Source: Bacteroidia bacterium
Lineage (GTDB): Bacteria; Bacteroidota; Bacteroidia; J057; JANWXU01
Direction of reading: 5' to 3'
DNA: 64,000 nt
NCBI GenBank assembly: GCA_025057395.1
Contig: JANWXU010000005.1
Location: 1-64,000 of the forward strand
The translations under genes were made by a program, and so were the position numbers. Of the stretch, positions 50,843 to 60,341 are shown one piece after another. The notes beneath the pieces are model-generated. The model searched no databases, had not been told where the DNA came from, and saw nothing but the letters and a program-made list of their open reading frames with translations. The stretch's first letter is position 1. Each line of letters starts with the position of its first letter.

Positions 50843-52324
50843 TTATACAGTATAAGTTAAAACTTTTTGGCAGGAGCGTAAATAGTTATAAAGTTCAAAA
50901 TAAGATACTACTTTGTGTTCTATTTGTAGGCATTCTTTTTTTACATAATCTAGGAAAGCTTCTTTTAGAAAAGAGCTAATATGATTTCTTTTCATCTTTT
51001 CGTCTTTAACCAATTGCTTAACATATTGAGGAATTATTTGATTCTCCATTTCTTCGTGTGAATAAAAAGATTCACTACCATCGTTGTTTTTAATGGTATA
51101 CTTTAATTCTTCTTTTCCGAATAAAGGATGGTCTTTATCTACTAGAACCTGTCTTTTATTTTTCTCTAAAAGAAATTCATATAGTTTCTTTTCATCAGGG
51201 TCAGGTAAATTTAATTTTTCTCTTGCTAAGGATACAAGCATATTAAATTTAGTTTCTAGTAGATAATTATATAATTCTTCCTTGTATTGTTCTTTAGAAA
51301 TTTGGCGCTTCGATTGAACTACATTTGCATAAAAAAGATCATTAATAAAGTCCTTAGGTAAAGTAAAAGGGTTATTTTCAAATAAATTGAATTTTAGGTA
51401 CTGATCTTCAATAAAATTGATAATAGCTTGCTTGTTTTGGAGAAAGTTAAGTTTTATACTTTCCTCTATTTCTTCTATTTTGCTACTAGATAGTTTAAAG
51501 ACTTTATCAAGAAAAGAACGATCGATATTAGCGGGTACAATTCGAATAATAGCATCAATAATGATTTCTAGTTCTGGTTGTGCTAATAAGAAGTCAATAA
51601 TTGAAGGGCGGGTTCCTAAAAGATAAATTAAATCTTGCCTATTTAGATTGGGCCAAATATGTGAAATAGAAGTTTTTATACTATGCCCAATAGACTTATC
51701 TTTAAATAGTTTAGTAATATGAGGAGAAAATAAAGTATTAAGGATAATATGTTGCTTTTGTTTGGGAGTACCACTAATTTCTTGAGGAATAGGAATATGA
51801 GCTCTAATTTCATACTGAATTTCAGGGTTTTCTGCAAAAAGAGTTTTTACAAATTCAGCTTTTCCTTCATTTTGAGCTAAAATTTGTAGGTAATTATTTT
51901 TTTCACTTTCATTATAGTTTACCTCAAATTGATAATGGGGAAATAGATTCTCTATATTTAGTTCTTCTTGAGGCAAAACTAAAAACTTATAGACAAATTT
52001 ATGGTCATTAGTATCGGGTATTTGGCTTTCTTTGATAGATTTAGTATAAAGATAAGGCTGAGTTAAGAAGCTATATTGATTTTCGGAGAAGTGTTTATCT
52101 AGGATTTTTTTGCACTTATCATTAAGCTGTTGAAACAATATAGATGGGCCGAATCTTTGTTTTATTACTTCGAGTGGAACAGCATTTTTTCTAAAGCCTG
52201 GTATGTTAACTATTTTTTTATATTCTTGCAATGTTTTTAGGTATTCCTGATAGTAATCTTCTTCCTTGAAGAAAATAGTTATACTAACAAGGTTAGTTTC
52301 GTCTTTTTGGGCGGTTAATTCCAA
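50843..52324 (-). CDS. tig: trigger factor-like protein
   Basis: N-terminal KKIVNIPGFRKNAVPLEVIKQRFGPSILFQQLNDK; position upstream of clpP-clpX. Confidence 0.85.
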   Translation of the reverse strand: MELTAQKDETNLVSITIFFKEEDYYQEYLKTLQEYKKIVNIPGFRKNAVPLEVIKQRFGPSILFQQLNDKCKKILDKHFSENQYSFLTQPYLYTKSIKESQIPDTNDHKFVYKFLVLPQEELNIENLFPHYQFEVNYNESEKNNYLQILAQNEGKAEFVKTLFAENPEIQYEIRAHIPIPQEISGTPKQKQHIILNTLFSPHITKLFKDKSIGHSIKTSISHIWPNLNRQDLIYLLGTRPSIIDFLLAQPELEIIIDAIIRIVPANIDRSFLDKVFKLSSSKIEEIEESIKLNFLQNKQAIINFIEDQYLKFNLFENNPFTLPKDFINDLFYANVVQSKRQISKEQYKEELYNYLLETKFNMLVSLAREKLNLPDPDEKKLYEFLLEKNKRQVLVDKDHPLFGKEELKYTIKNNDGSESFYSHEEMENQIIPQYVKQLVKDEKMKRNHISSFLKEAFLDYVKKECLQIEHKVVSYFELYNYLRSCQKVLTYTV

Positions 52325-52382
52325 TGTACGTAGCGTTTGGTTTTAGATAGAAATTATAATTAAATTATTTTTAAGCTATTTG

Positions 52383-52464
52383 TACGGATGAAGGGACTCG
52401 AACCCTTACTCTTTGCAGAACTAGATCCTAAGTCTAGCGCGTCTACCAATTCCGCCACATCCGT
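52383..52464 (-). tRNA. tRNA-Leu (anticodon UAG)
   Basis: Minus strand ACGGATGTGGCGGAATTGGTAGACGCGCTAGACTTAGGATCTAGTTCTGCAAAGAGTAAGGGTTCGAGTCCCTTCATCCGTA; 7-bp acceptor, CUAGA-CUUAGGA-UCUAG anticodon arm, class II variable arm, no encoded CCA. Confidence 0.96.
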
Positions 52465-52540
52465 ATAAATCCAGGAACAAATATAAATTATTAATTTGTA
52501 ATTTGCAAGTTAAATTTTTGAGTATAAGGCTTAGGTTGAA

Positions 52541-54769
52541 ATGTCTCAGGCTAGCATACCTTTACAAGAACAAGAGAAAACTAAAATACTAAAAGCCTAT
52601 AAAAAGCTCATTTCGAGCTGCCTACCCTTTACTAATGAGGAGGAGCGAAAGCTAATAAGAGAAGCCTTTGAGCTTAGTAATAAGGCTCACAAGGGCATGC
52701 GTCGTAAAAGCGGAGAGTTGTATATATTCCATCCGCTAGCAGTAGCACAAATTATTATCGATGAAATTGGTCTTTATGATTATACTTCTGTGATATGTGC
52801 TCTTATTCATGACGTAGTAGAAGATACTGATATTACGCTGGATGAAATTCAGCGAAAATTTGGACTAACAGTACGGCAGATAGTAGATGGGCTCACGAAG
52901 GTTTCTGGCGTATTTGACTCTACTGCCAATAAGCAGGCAGAGAGTTTGCGCAAGATGCTAATTACAATGTCTTATGATATTCGTGTAGCTCTTATCAAGA
53001 TTGCAGACCGGCTGCACAATATGCGTACCCTTGATTCTATGCGGCAGGAGCAGCAATTGAAGATTTCGGTAGAAACAAAGGCTCTTTATGCACCCCTGGC
53101 TCATAGATTGGGCTTATACCCTATAAAATCTGAGCTTGAAGACTTAGCTTTGAAGTACACAGAACCCCAGGTATATAACGAAATAGCTCGAAAATTGAAA
53201 GAGACCCAAGCTGATAGGGATACTTATATACAAGACTTCATAAAACCAATAAAACAAAAAATGGAAGAAATCGGAATTGATTGTAAGATAACAGGAAGGG
53301 TCAAGTCGATTTCTTCGATTTATGAAAAAATGCTTAAACAGCACGTTACCTTTGAGGAAGTGTACGATATTTTTGCAATTCGTATAGTAATTGACCCTAA
53401 AGACAAAGATGAACGTGGGGTTTGTTGGAGAGCCTATGCAGCTATTACTTTAACTTATACCCCTCATCCTAATCGTTTGCGGGATTGGATATCTAGTCCT
53501 AAAGCAAATGGATATGAGTCATTACATACTACCGTTATGGGTCCTGGAGGAAAATGGGTAGAGGTGCAAATACGAACTAAGCGCATGGACTACATAGCGG
53601 AACGAGGCCTAGCTTCTCACTATATGTACAAAGATAAAAATTCAGAAGCGCAAAAGGAAAGTCTACAAGAAAAATGGCTTAATAGCATACGTGATTTGCT
53701 GGAAAATAAACAGATTAACGGACAAGATTTTTTCTCGGTGGTTACTAGCAATTTGGTAGCTGAGCAAATTTATGTTTTTACTCCTAAAGGAGACTTGATA
53801 GAACTACCTGTAGGTGCTACAGCAATAGATTTCGCCTATGCTATTCATACGGATATTGGAAATCATGCTATTGGAGCTAAAGTTAATCACAAAACTGTTT
53901 CTCTTAATTATGAGCTTTCTAACGGCGATCATGTAGAAATTTTAACTGCCAAAAATCAAAAGCCTAATATTAAGTGGTTGGAGTTTGCTAAAACTATAAA
54001 AGCCAAAACTAAAATTAAAGAGGCTACTCGAATAGAGCGGCAAGCACTAATAGAAAAAGGGAAGCTCCTTTTTCAGAGAAAAGCCAAGAGCTTGAATGTA
54101 AGTGATAATCACCCTATTATAAAAAAACTATTAGAAGAATTTGATTTAAATAACCTGGATGATTTTTATTTTCTACTAGGAAGTCACAGACTAAGTACTC
54201 AAAAACTAAATGACTTTATTAATAAAAACCTTAAATATTTACAGTCTTCTACTTCTAAGCTGGAAATTGGTGAACTACCCTCCCCTTCACCCTCCGAGTT
54301 AATTAATCCGGAGGATGTAGATTTAGACTCCATGACAATTAAAGACGCTGATTTGAATGCAACAGTTAAAACTGGGAAATGCTGTAATCCTATTCCAGGG
54401 GACGATATTATTGGTATTTCTGACCCTATTGAAGGAATAGTAATCCACCGCTTACATTGCTTGCAGGTAGTAAAAACAATTAATCAAGACCCCGATAGAG
54501 TTATTAAGACCAAGTGGAGCACCGGAAATTTAGTAGAATTTTTAACTTCTATTCGAATTACAGGCTACGATAGAATGGGCATGCTGAATGATATAGTACG
54601 TACTATCTCTATGGTTATGCGAATTAATATTCGTTCTATTACTATCGATGTTCAGGACGATATGTTTGAGGGGGTAATAAAATTTTATGTTCGAAACATT
54701 AAGGAGCTTAATCAAGTAATAACTTTATTGAAAAACATTAGTGGGGTACTCACTGTTGAAAGAACTTAA
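52541..54769 (+). CDS. bifunctional (p)ppGpp synthetase/hydrolase, RelA/SpoT family
   Basis: HD domain (FHPLAVAQIIIDE…ICALIHDVVEDT), synthetase (PNRLRDWISSPKANGYESLHTTVMGP), TGS (YVFTPKGDLIELPVGATAIDFAYAIHTDIG), ACT. Confidence 0.97.
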   Translation: MSQASIPLQEQEKTKILKAYKKLISSCLPFTNEEERKLIREAFELSNKAHKGMRRKSGELYIFHPLAVAQIIIDEIGLYDYTSVICALIHDVVEDTDITLDEIQRKFGLTVRQIVDGLTKVSGVFDSTANKQAESLRKMLITMSYDIRVALIKIADRLHNMRTLDSMRQEQQLKISVETKALYAPLAHRLGLYPIKSELEDLALKYTEPQVYNEIARKLKETQADRDTYIQDFIKPIKQKMEEIGIDCKITGRVKSISSIYEKMLKQHVTFEEVYDIFAIRIVIDPKDKDERGVCWRAYAAITLTYTPHPNRLRDWISSPKANGYESLHTTVMGPGGKWVEVQIRTKRMDYIAERGLASHYMYKDKNSEAQKESLQEKWLNSIRDLLENKQINGQDFFSVVTSNLVAEQIYVFTPKGDLIELPVGATAIDFAYAIHTDIGNHAIGAKVNHKTVSLNYELSNGDHVEILTAKNQKPNIKWLEFAKTIKAKTKIKEATRIERQALIEKGKLLFQRKAKSLNVSDNHPIIKKLLEEFDLNNLDDFYFLLGSHRLSTQKLNDFINKNLKYLQSSTSKLEIGELPSPSPSELINPEDVDLDSMTIKDADLNATVKTGKCCNPIPGDDIIGISDPIEGIVIHRLHCLQVVKTINQDPDRVIKTKWSTGNLVEFLTSIRITGYDRMGMLNDIVRTISMVMRINIRSITIDVQDDMFEGVIKFYVRNIKELNQVITLLKNISGVLTVERT

Positions 54770-54771
54770 AT

Positions 54772-55149
54772 TTAATTTACCCTAAAAGTTGCTTTTAATC
54801 CAATGATACCTATTGTTATTAGGAGGAGAAAAAGAATTTGGATCCAACTTAGAGATTGATTAAAAAATAAGTAGTCTATAACTATGCTTCCTGTAAGAGC
54901 TAAACCCATCCAAATGGCAAAAGCTAGGGAGGGAGGAATCTTTTTCATAGCGAATGAAAAAAATAGTACATTTCCTAAACCAAAAATAACATACCCTAGT
55001 ACTGGAAAAATTGCCTTCCAGGGTTCAATAGAATAGAATAATTCTTTCCACTGAATAGCACTTAAACGACTTTTATCGATAAACTTCAAACTATACATCC
55101 AGCAAATTTCTAGAAGAGAAGCGAAGATTAATGAGGCCCAATACTTCAA
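54772..55149 (-). CDS. SMR-family-like small multidrug/drug-metabolite transporter
   Basis: SLIFASLLEICWMYSLKFID…KIPPSLAFAIWMGLALTGSIVIDYLFFNQSLS. Confidence 0.85.
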   Translation of the reverse strand: MKYWASLIFASLLEICWMYSLKFIDKSRLSAIQWKELFYSIEPWKAIFPVLGYVIFGLGNVLFFSFAMKKIPPSLAFAIWMGLALTGSIVIDYLFFNQSLSWIQILFLLLITIGIIGLKATFRVN

Positions 55150-55161
55150 AGCTTAAAAGTT

Positions 55162-56040
55162 TTATTTTAGCTTTACTAATTTACCCAATATTTTCTCCCA
55201 GAAAAGCAAAAGTTTTTGCCGTGTATTACAATATAAGCTTCCCGCCTTTGAATGACTAAATTTTTCAACATCAAAGCGCCAGAAAGCAAATATATGCTGT
55301 AAAAGATAATCATTAGGGTAAGGATAATATAAGCCAAATTTTTGAGGTTTTTCATTAGCGGGCAAAAAAGCTGTTCCAAATATCCAATCCCAAAATGCAA
55401 ACTTAGTAGCATAGTTAGCAAAAAAAACCCTTTTATCATCTGCGTGGTGCCAACGATGTAGTTCAGGGCCATTAATAATATATACTAAAAAACCCGAGCG
55501 TACGTCAATATTAGAATGAATGTAATTGCCCCATACCGCGTCAATGAGAGCTTTAATAGGAACTACTTCGGGGGCAGCACCCAAAAATATAATGGGAGCA
55601 AACTCAATAGTTTGATTAATAAGAATTTCTAAAGAATGAGAACGAGCACCAGCTATCCAGTCCACTTCGGTATTGGAGTGGTGGGCTTCATGGGTACGCC
55701 ATAAAATTTTATTAGTATGTTGAAGACGATGAAACCAATAAATATAGAAATCATGTAAGAATAAAAAGAAAAGAACTTGTACCCATATGGGCCAACTTGT
55801 TACTAACTGCAGGGAAGAAAATTGAAATTTATTATCTAGGGGTAGTATGATATAATCGAAGATAATGATTTTTAATACATAACTTTGAACTAAAGTATAC
55901 CAGAAGAAATCTGTCCAGAAGCCTTTTCTAAAAAATTTTAAGCCTGGTGTGTATGGAAATATACGCTCGAGAATAATTATTACTAATGTACTAATGATGA
56001 GAATCAAAAAGGTGACAATTTCTACTTGGGTCCATTTCAT
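55162..56040 (-). CDS. sterol desaturase/fatty acid hydroxylase superfamily protein
   Basis: His boxes HDFYIYWFHRLQH, HEAHHS, HRWHHADD. Confidence 0.93.
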   Translation of the reverse strand: MKWTQVEIVTFLILIISTLVIIILERIFPYTPGLKFFRKGFWTDFFWYTLVQSYVLKIIIFDYIILPLDNKFQFSSLQLVTSWPIWVQVLFFLFLHDFYIYWFHRLQHTNKILWRTHEAHHSNTEVDWIAGARSHSLEILINQTIEFAPIIFLGAAPEVVPIKALIDAVWGNYIHSNIDVRSGFLVYIINGPELHRWHHADDKRVFFANYATKFAFWDWIFGTAFLPANEKPQKFGLYYPYPNDYLLQHIFAFWRFDVEKFSHSKAGSLYCNTRQKLLLFWEKILGKLVKLK

Positions 56041-56041
56041 A

Positions 56042-57007
56042 CTATCGGGGCTGGGGTTTCAATCCATGATGGATACGCAGGCGCTTCATCGCGCTAAGTT
56101 CGCTTTCATATACTTTTTTGATGCCATCGCCTAAAGCAACTTCGATATCTCGAATATCACGTACCAATTTTTCCATACCTGTAGGTTCTACAGAAGCAGC
56201 TTGGTCCGAGCCCCACATAGCGCGGTCTAAAGTAAAATGTCTTTCTACAAAACAAGCTCCTAGAGCTACTGCAGCAATAGTAGTGGCAAGACCCGTTTCA
56301 TGCCCTGAATACCCGATGGGAATATTAGGAAAAAGATGCTCTAAGGTTTGAATCATTCGTAAGTTTAATTCGTGAGGTGGGCAAGGGTAGGTGGAAGTTG
56401 AATGAGCCAATAATAAATTTTCTTCTCCAATAGCCGTCACAGCGCTATTGATTTCTTCTTGAGTTGACATTCCTGTAGAAAGGATAAGAGGCTTTCCTGT
56501 AGATTTCATTTTTCGCAGCAATTCCCAATCTGTGAGGCAGGCGGAAGCAGCTTTATATAGCGGTGGGTTGAATTGTTCAATAAAATCTACTGCTGGAATA
56601 TCCCAACAGGAGGCAAACCAGTCGATTCCCTTTTTTTTGCAAAAGGCATCTATAGCCTGATACTCTTTTGGTCCGAATTCTACCTTATGGCGATATTCTA
56701 TATAAGGAATTCTTCCCCAGGGGGTATCTCTTTCCACATACCATTGTTCCTTGGGTACACACACTTCCGGAGTTCGTTTTTGGAATTTTACTGCGTCGCA
56801 GCCTGCTCTATGGGCAGCTTCTATCATTCTCAGAGCTAGATCTAAGGAACCATTGTGATTAATGCCAATTTCTGCAATGATATAAACTTTTTGTCCTTTT
56901 CCAATCTTTCTTTGGTTAGGTAAAATGATTACTGACATTTGAAAAAAAATTGTTGATTGATTAAAGAGTTTTTTTGTAGGTTTGAGCTCGGATAATAAAT
57001 TCTGCAA
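56042..57007 (-). CDS. N-acetylneuraminate synthase (NeuB) family protein lacking a SAF domain (probable start 56938, MSVIILPNQRKIG)
   Basis: VYIIAEIGINHNGSLDLALRMIEAAHRAGCDAVKFQKR…STGMSTQEEINSAV…LLAHSTSTYPCPPHELNLRMI…IGYSGHETG…VERHFTLDRAMWGSDQAASVEP. Confidence 0.93.
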   Translation of the reverse strand: MQNLLSELKPTKKLFNQSTIFFQMSVIILPNQRKIGKGQKVYIIAEIGINHNGSLDLALRMIEAAHRAGCDAVKFQKRTPEVCVPKEQWYVERDTPWGRIPYIEYRHKVEFGPKEYQAIDAFCKKKGIDWFASCWDIPAVDFIEQFNPPLYKAASACLTDWELLRKMKSTGKPLILSTGMSTQEEINSAVTAIGEENLLLAHSTSTYPCPPHELNLRMIQTLEHLFPNIPIGYSGHETGLATTIAAVALGACFVERHFTLDRAMWGSDQAASVEPTGMEKLVRDIRDIEVALGDGIKKVYESELSAMKRLRIHHGLKPQPR

Positions 57008-57476
57008 ATTCTCGAAAAGCCCCCTCTCCTCCTTTATTTTTGCAGTGGTAATGGGCTAAGGGTTGAACAAATATAGTTGCATCCTGGGGAGCGGCTGTTA
57101 AGCCTACTAGCGAAAATACTTCTTCATCGTTAATATCATCACCAATATAGGCAATAGAGCAGAGTTCCAAGTTTTTTCTTTGGGCAAGTGCTTTGATAAG
57201 AGTTGCTTTATCTTTTATGCCTAAATGCACTTCTTTAATATTTAATTTTTCAGCTCTTTTAAGTACAATTTTGGAAAGTTCACCTGTTACAATACCAGTT
57301 TCTATTCCTATAAGTCTTAACCTTTCTACACCCATACCATCTCGAATAGAAAATTTTTTAATATATTCCCCCTCCGAACTGTAGTATACGCCATTATCTG
57401 TGAGGACGCCGTCACAGTCTGTTAAAACTAACTTTATTTTTTGTGCTTTATTATAGAGTTCTTGCGCAAGAAGCAT
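56961..57476 (-). CDS. KdsC-type HAD phosphatase (KDO/NulO 8/9-phosphate phosphatase-like)
   Basis: IKLVLTDCDGVLTDNGVYYSSEGEYIKKFSIRDGMGVERLRLIGIETGIVTGE…YIGDDINDEEVF. Confidence 0.92.
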   Translation of the reverse strand: MLLAQELYNKAQKIKLVLTDCDGVLTDNGVYYSSEGEYIKKFSIRDGMGVERLRLIGIETGIVTGELSKIVLKRAEKLNIKEVHLGIKDKATLIKALAQRKNLELCSIAYIGDDINDEEVFSLVGLTAAPQDATIFVQPLAHYHCKNKGGEGAFREFAEFIIRAQTYKKTL

Positions 57477-57503
57477 TGCTCTAAAAATAAAAAAAATAAA
57501 AAC

Positions 57504-58157
57504 TTAACTTTCTGGAATGCTTACCCAAAAAGGATTTTGCCCCCTTTGAGCAGAAGGCAAAGGAGAATAGTTAGCATAGGTACCGAATAAAGTATGTATG
57601 CTAGCTAGCAAAGTGCTTAATTGAGTAATAGAGTAGGGAGTAGAATGAAAAGTTATATCCTTTTCTTTTAATTGAGCTAATTCCCATTCCCAACCATTAG
57701 TAAGGTATGCATAAATACAATTATTTGAATTATTAGTAGCCTGTAGAGTTTGTAAAGTGCAGAGAATAGAAATTGTATTTTCCCAGGCATGGATATCAAG
57801 ATTTTCAGACACTTGTATAAGCAAGAAAATAGGAAATTTTAAGGTATCATAATTGGGAGGAGAACCGGCGCATGAAAATAAGTAGTTAGGCTTAAGAATT
57901 TGATTCCCTTTTTCTAACTCAATGCAGTGGCTCCATAGAGCAATGGTATCAAAATTGTGCAAAGTATGAAAGATAATAGGAGCTACAAAAAATTCTTTAA
58001 TATATACTAGTCGCTTTTCTGACAGATAGGGAAGCCTTTTTTTAGCAAAATCCAGAGCAAGTAATAAAGAGCTCGGTTCAGAGTGAGCCTTCTCTTTTAT
58101 AAGGCTTTTTCTATAAAAGTTTAATTCAGGAAATAATTGATTTAAGGGGTTAAGCAT
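57504..58157 (-). CDS. hypothetical protein, possibly a degenerate PD-(D/E)XK-like fold
   Basis: YLSEKRLVYIKEFFVAPIIFHTL … FPIFLLIQVSENLDIHAWENTISILCTLQTLQATNNSNNCIYAYLTNGWEWELAQL resembles restriction-like nuclease-fold proteins; catalytic residues appear absent. Confidence 0.4.
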   Translation of the reverse strand: MLNPLNQLFPELNFYRKSLIKEKAHSEPSSLLLALDFAKKRLPYLSEKRLVYIKEFFVAPIIFHTLHNFDTIALWSHCIELEKGNQILKPNYLFSCAGSPPNYDTLKFPIFLLIQVSENLDIHAWENTISILCTLQTLQATNNSNNCIYAYLTNGWEWELAQLKEKDITFHSTPYSITQLSTLLASIHTLFGTYANYSPLPSAQRGQNPFWVSIPES

Positions 58158-58179
58158 TCAAAAAGTTTTTTAAACTAAA

Positions 58180-58998
58180 CTATATGGCCGTCCAACCACC
58201 ATCTACAACTAAGTTTGCACCTGTCATATAAGAAGAAGCATCACTTGCTAAAAAAATTAGAGCCCCTTGGTAATCATTGGGCTGTGCCATTCTTCCTAAT
58301 AAAGTTCTTTTAGAATAATTTTGAATAAAAAAAGAATCTTGTTGGTTTTCCACGCCGCCTGGTGATAGGGCATTGACTCGTACCCCTCTTTTTCCCCAGT
58401 AGGCAGCTAAGTAACGTGTAAAGCTAATAATTGCACCCTTAGCAGTAGGGTAGGAAGGGGATTTGTAAAAAGTTTGTTCGCCTTCAGGATTTTGATATAA
58501 GGATTGATCAGGTCCAACTATTCCATAAGTCGAAGCTATATTTATAATACTTCCTTTTCCTGCTTGTGCCATTACTGTTCCCCAGATTTGGCAACAAAGA
58601 AATATTCCTGTGATATTTACTTCCATAGCCTTATTCCATGCTTCTAAAGGATAATTTTCGAATTGGGATAGTTCAGCTGCTAAAAGTGGGCTTTCGAAAC
58701 TATCGTTAATAGCAGCATTATTTACTAGTATATCGATTTGAGAATAATTTTTTAGTATGGTATCTCTGCAGGCTACTAGACTATTTTTTTGAGTGATATC
58801 TACGTAGCAACTTAAGTGCGGGCCCGCAGGAAGCTCTTGTAATAAATCATTTAGATTGGTGCCAGGCAAATCCACAGCTACTATATGAGCTCCCGCTCCT
58901 GCTAGCGCTTGGCAGTGCGCTTTTCCTAATAGACCAGCCGCACCTGTTACAATAGCTACTTTTCCTTTCAGACTAAAAATATCTTCTAGATATTTCAC
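58180..58998 (-). CDS. SDR family oxidoreductase
   Basis: GKVAIVTGAAGLLGKAHCQALAGAGAHIVAVD…DILVNNAAIND…SYPTAKGAIISFTRYLAAYWGKRGVRVNALSPGG. Confidence 0.94.
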   Translation of the reverse strand: MKYLEDIFSLKGKVAIVTGAAGLLGKAHCQALAGAGAHIVAVDLPGTNLNDLLQELPAGPHLSCYVDITQKNSLVACRDTILKNYSQIDILVNNAAINDSFESPLLAAELSQFENYPLEAWNKAMEVNITGIFLCCQIWGTVMAQAGKGSIINIASTYGIVGPDQSLYQNPEGEQTFYKSPSYPTAKGAIISFTRYLAAYWGKRGVRVNALSPGGVENQQDSFFIQNYSKRTLLGRMAQPNDYQGALIFLASDASSYMTGANLVVDGGWTAI

Positions 58999-59004
58999 TA
59001 GGTT

Positions 59005-60339
59005 TTAATTTTTGGGTTTAGTGTTAAAGTTACTTACTTTCCTAAAAACTGGCTGAACAGGTTCCCCCTTTAATTGGGAAGCTAGCGTATTGTTTTCAAT
59101 CGCCTCCTTAAGCATATCTAAAACTCTATCATAAACTTGGATAGTGTATTCGATATCGTCTGTAGTATGGCTTAAACACATGTTATGAAAGCCTGCCCAT
59201 AAAATACCATTTTTAATCATTTCTTGCTGTACAAAAGTTTTCTGCAATAAGGGATCGCCACCGCTAGGCTCAAACGTAATCATTGTGCGGCAGTTCATGC
59301 CAATACAGCGGGTAATATTGCCTAGTCCTTTTTTTTCTGAAAGTTGGTTATAACCATTTTTCAGTTTTTGGCCTATTTGATTAAGATAGTCAGGAACATT
59401 TTTTTCTTTTAGTACTTGTAGAGTGGCCTTAGTAGCTGCTAGACTTAGGGCTTCTCCTCCAAAAGTAGTAAAAAAGAAGACTTCCTCCTCAAAGAGGCGA
59501 AGAATTTCGTAGCGGCCAGTAAGGAAAGAAATAGGCATACCGTTAGCTACTGCTTTAGAATAAACAGCTAGATCAGGTTTTATATTATAGTATTCTTGCG
59601 CACCCCCTAAGGCTAAACGGAAGCCGGTCCACATTTCATCAAAGATTAAAAGTGTGCCATTTTTTTTACATAAAGCCTGTAGCTCGTGTAAAAAATTATT
59701 TTTAGGCTCTTCAAAGATTACAGGTTCTAAAATTACACAAGCGGTATCTTCATCTAAAGCTTGGGCTACAGAATCAATATCATTATAGTTAAAAGTATAA
59801 GTTAAGTCTTTAACAGCTTGAGGAATTCCTTTATCGCGCGAAGTAGTGCAAATATACCAATCATGCCAGCCGTGGTACCCACAGCATAGTACTTTATTTC
59901 TTCCTGTATAAGCTCGAGCAACACGTATAGCTGCGCTGCAAACATCTGCACCTGTTTTGCTAATTCTTACTGCTTCAGCATTAGGCACAATTTGATGGAT
60001 AAGCTCACAAACTTCTACTTCTAACTCATGCATTAAAGAAAAAGTAATACCTTGCTGTAACTGTTCAATGATAGCTTTGTCTACTTCGGGATAACAATAT
60101 CCCAAGGATATAGGACCAATTCCCATGTTGTAGTCTAAATACTCATTACCATCTACATCCCATACGCGGGCTCCCTTACCTCGCTTTAAGTATATAGGGG
60201 CTACCCCTCTAGTAAATTGTGTAGGTCCTTTGGCAAGGGTTTGGGTAACCGGTGTCATAATTTTTTTAGCTCTTTCATAGAGCGCAGTAGATTGAGCTAT
60301 ATTAGGATAATTTTCATTAAATCTAACCGTATTAGGCAT
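59005..60339 (-). CDS. class III aminotransferase (glutamate-1-semialdehyde aminomutase-like)
   Basis: GVAPIYLKRGKGARVWDVDGNEYLDYNMGIGPISLGY…ICTTSRDKGIP…LLIFDEMWTGFRLALGGAQEYYNIKPDLAVYSKAVANGMPISFLTGR. Confidence 0.93.
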   Translation of the reverse strand: MPNTVRFNENYPNIAQSTALYERAKKIMTPVTQTLAKGPTQFTRGVAPIYLKRGKGARVWDVDGNEYLDYNMGIGPISLGYCYPEVDKAIIEQLQQGITFSLMHELEVEVCELIHQIVPNAEAVRISKTGADVCSAAIRVARAYTGRNKVLCCGYHGWHDWYICTTSRDKGIPQAVKDLTYTFNYNDIDSVAQALDEDTACVILEPVIFEEPKNNFLHELQALCKKNGTLLIFDEMWTGFRLALGGAQEYYNIKPDLAVYSKAVANGMPISFLTGRYEILRLFEEEVFFFTTFGGEALSLAATKATLQVLKEKNVPDYLNQIGQKLKNGYNQLSEKKGLGNITRCIGMNCRTMITFEPSGGDPLLQKTFVQQEMIKNGILWAGFHNMCLSHTTDDIEYTIQVYDRVLDMLKEAIENNTLASQLKGEPVQPVFRKVSNFNTKPKN

Positions 60340-60341
60340 AA

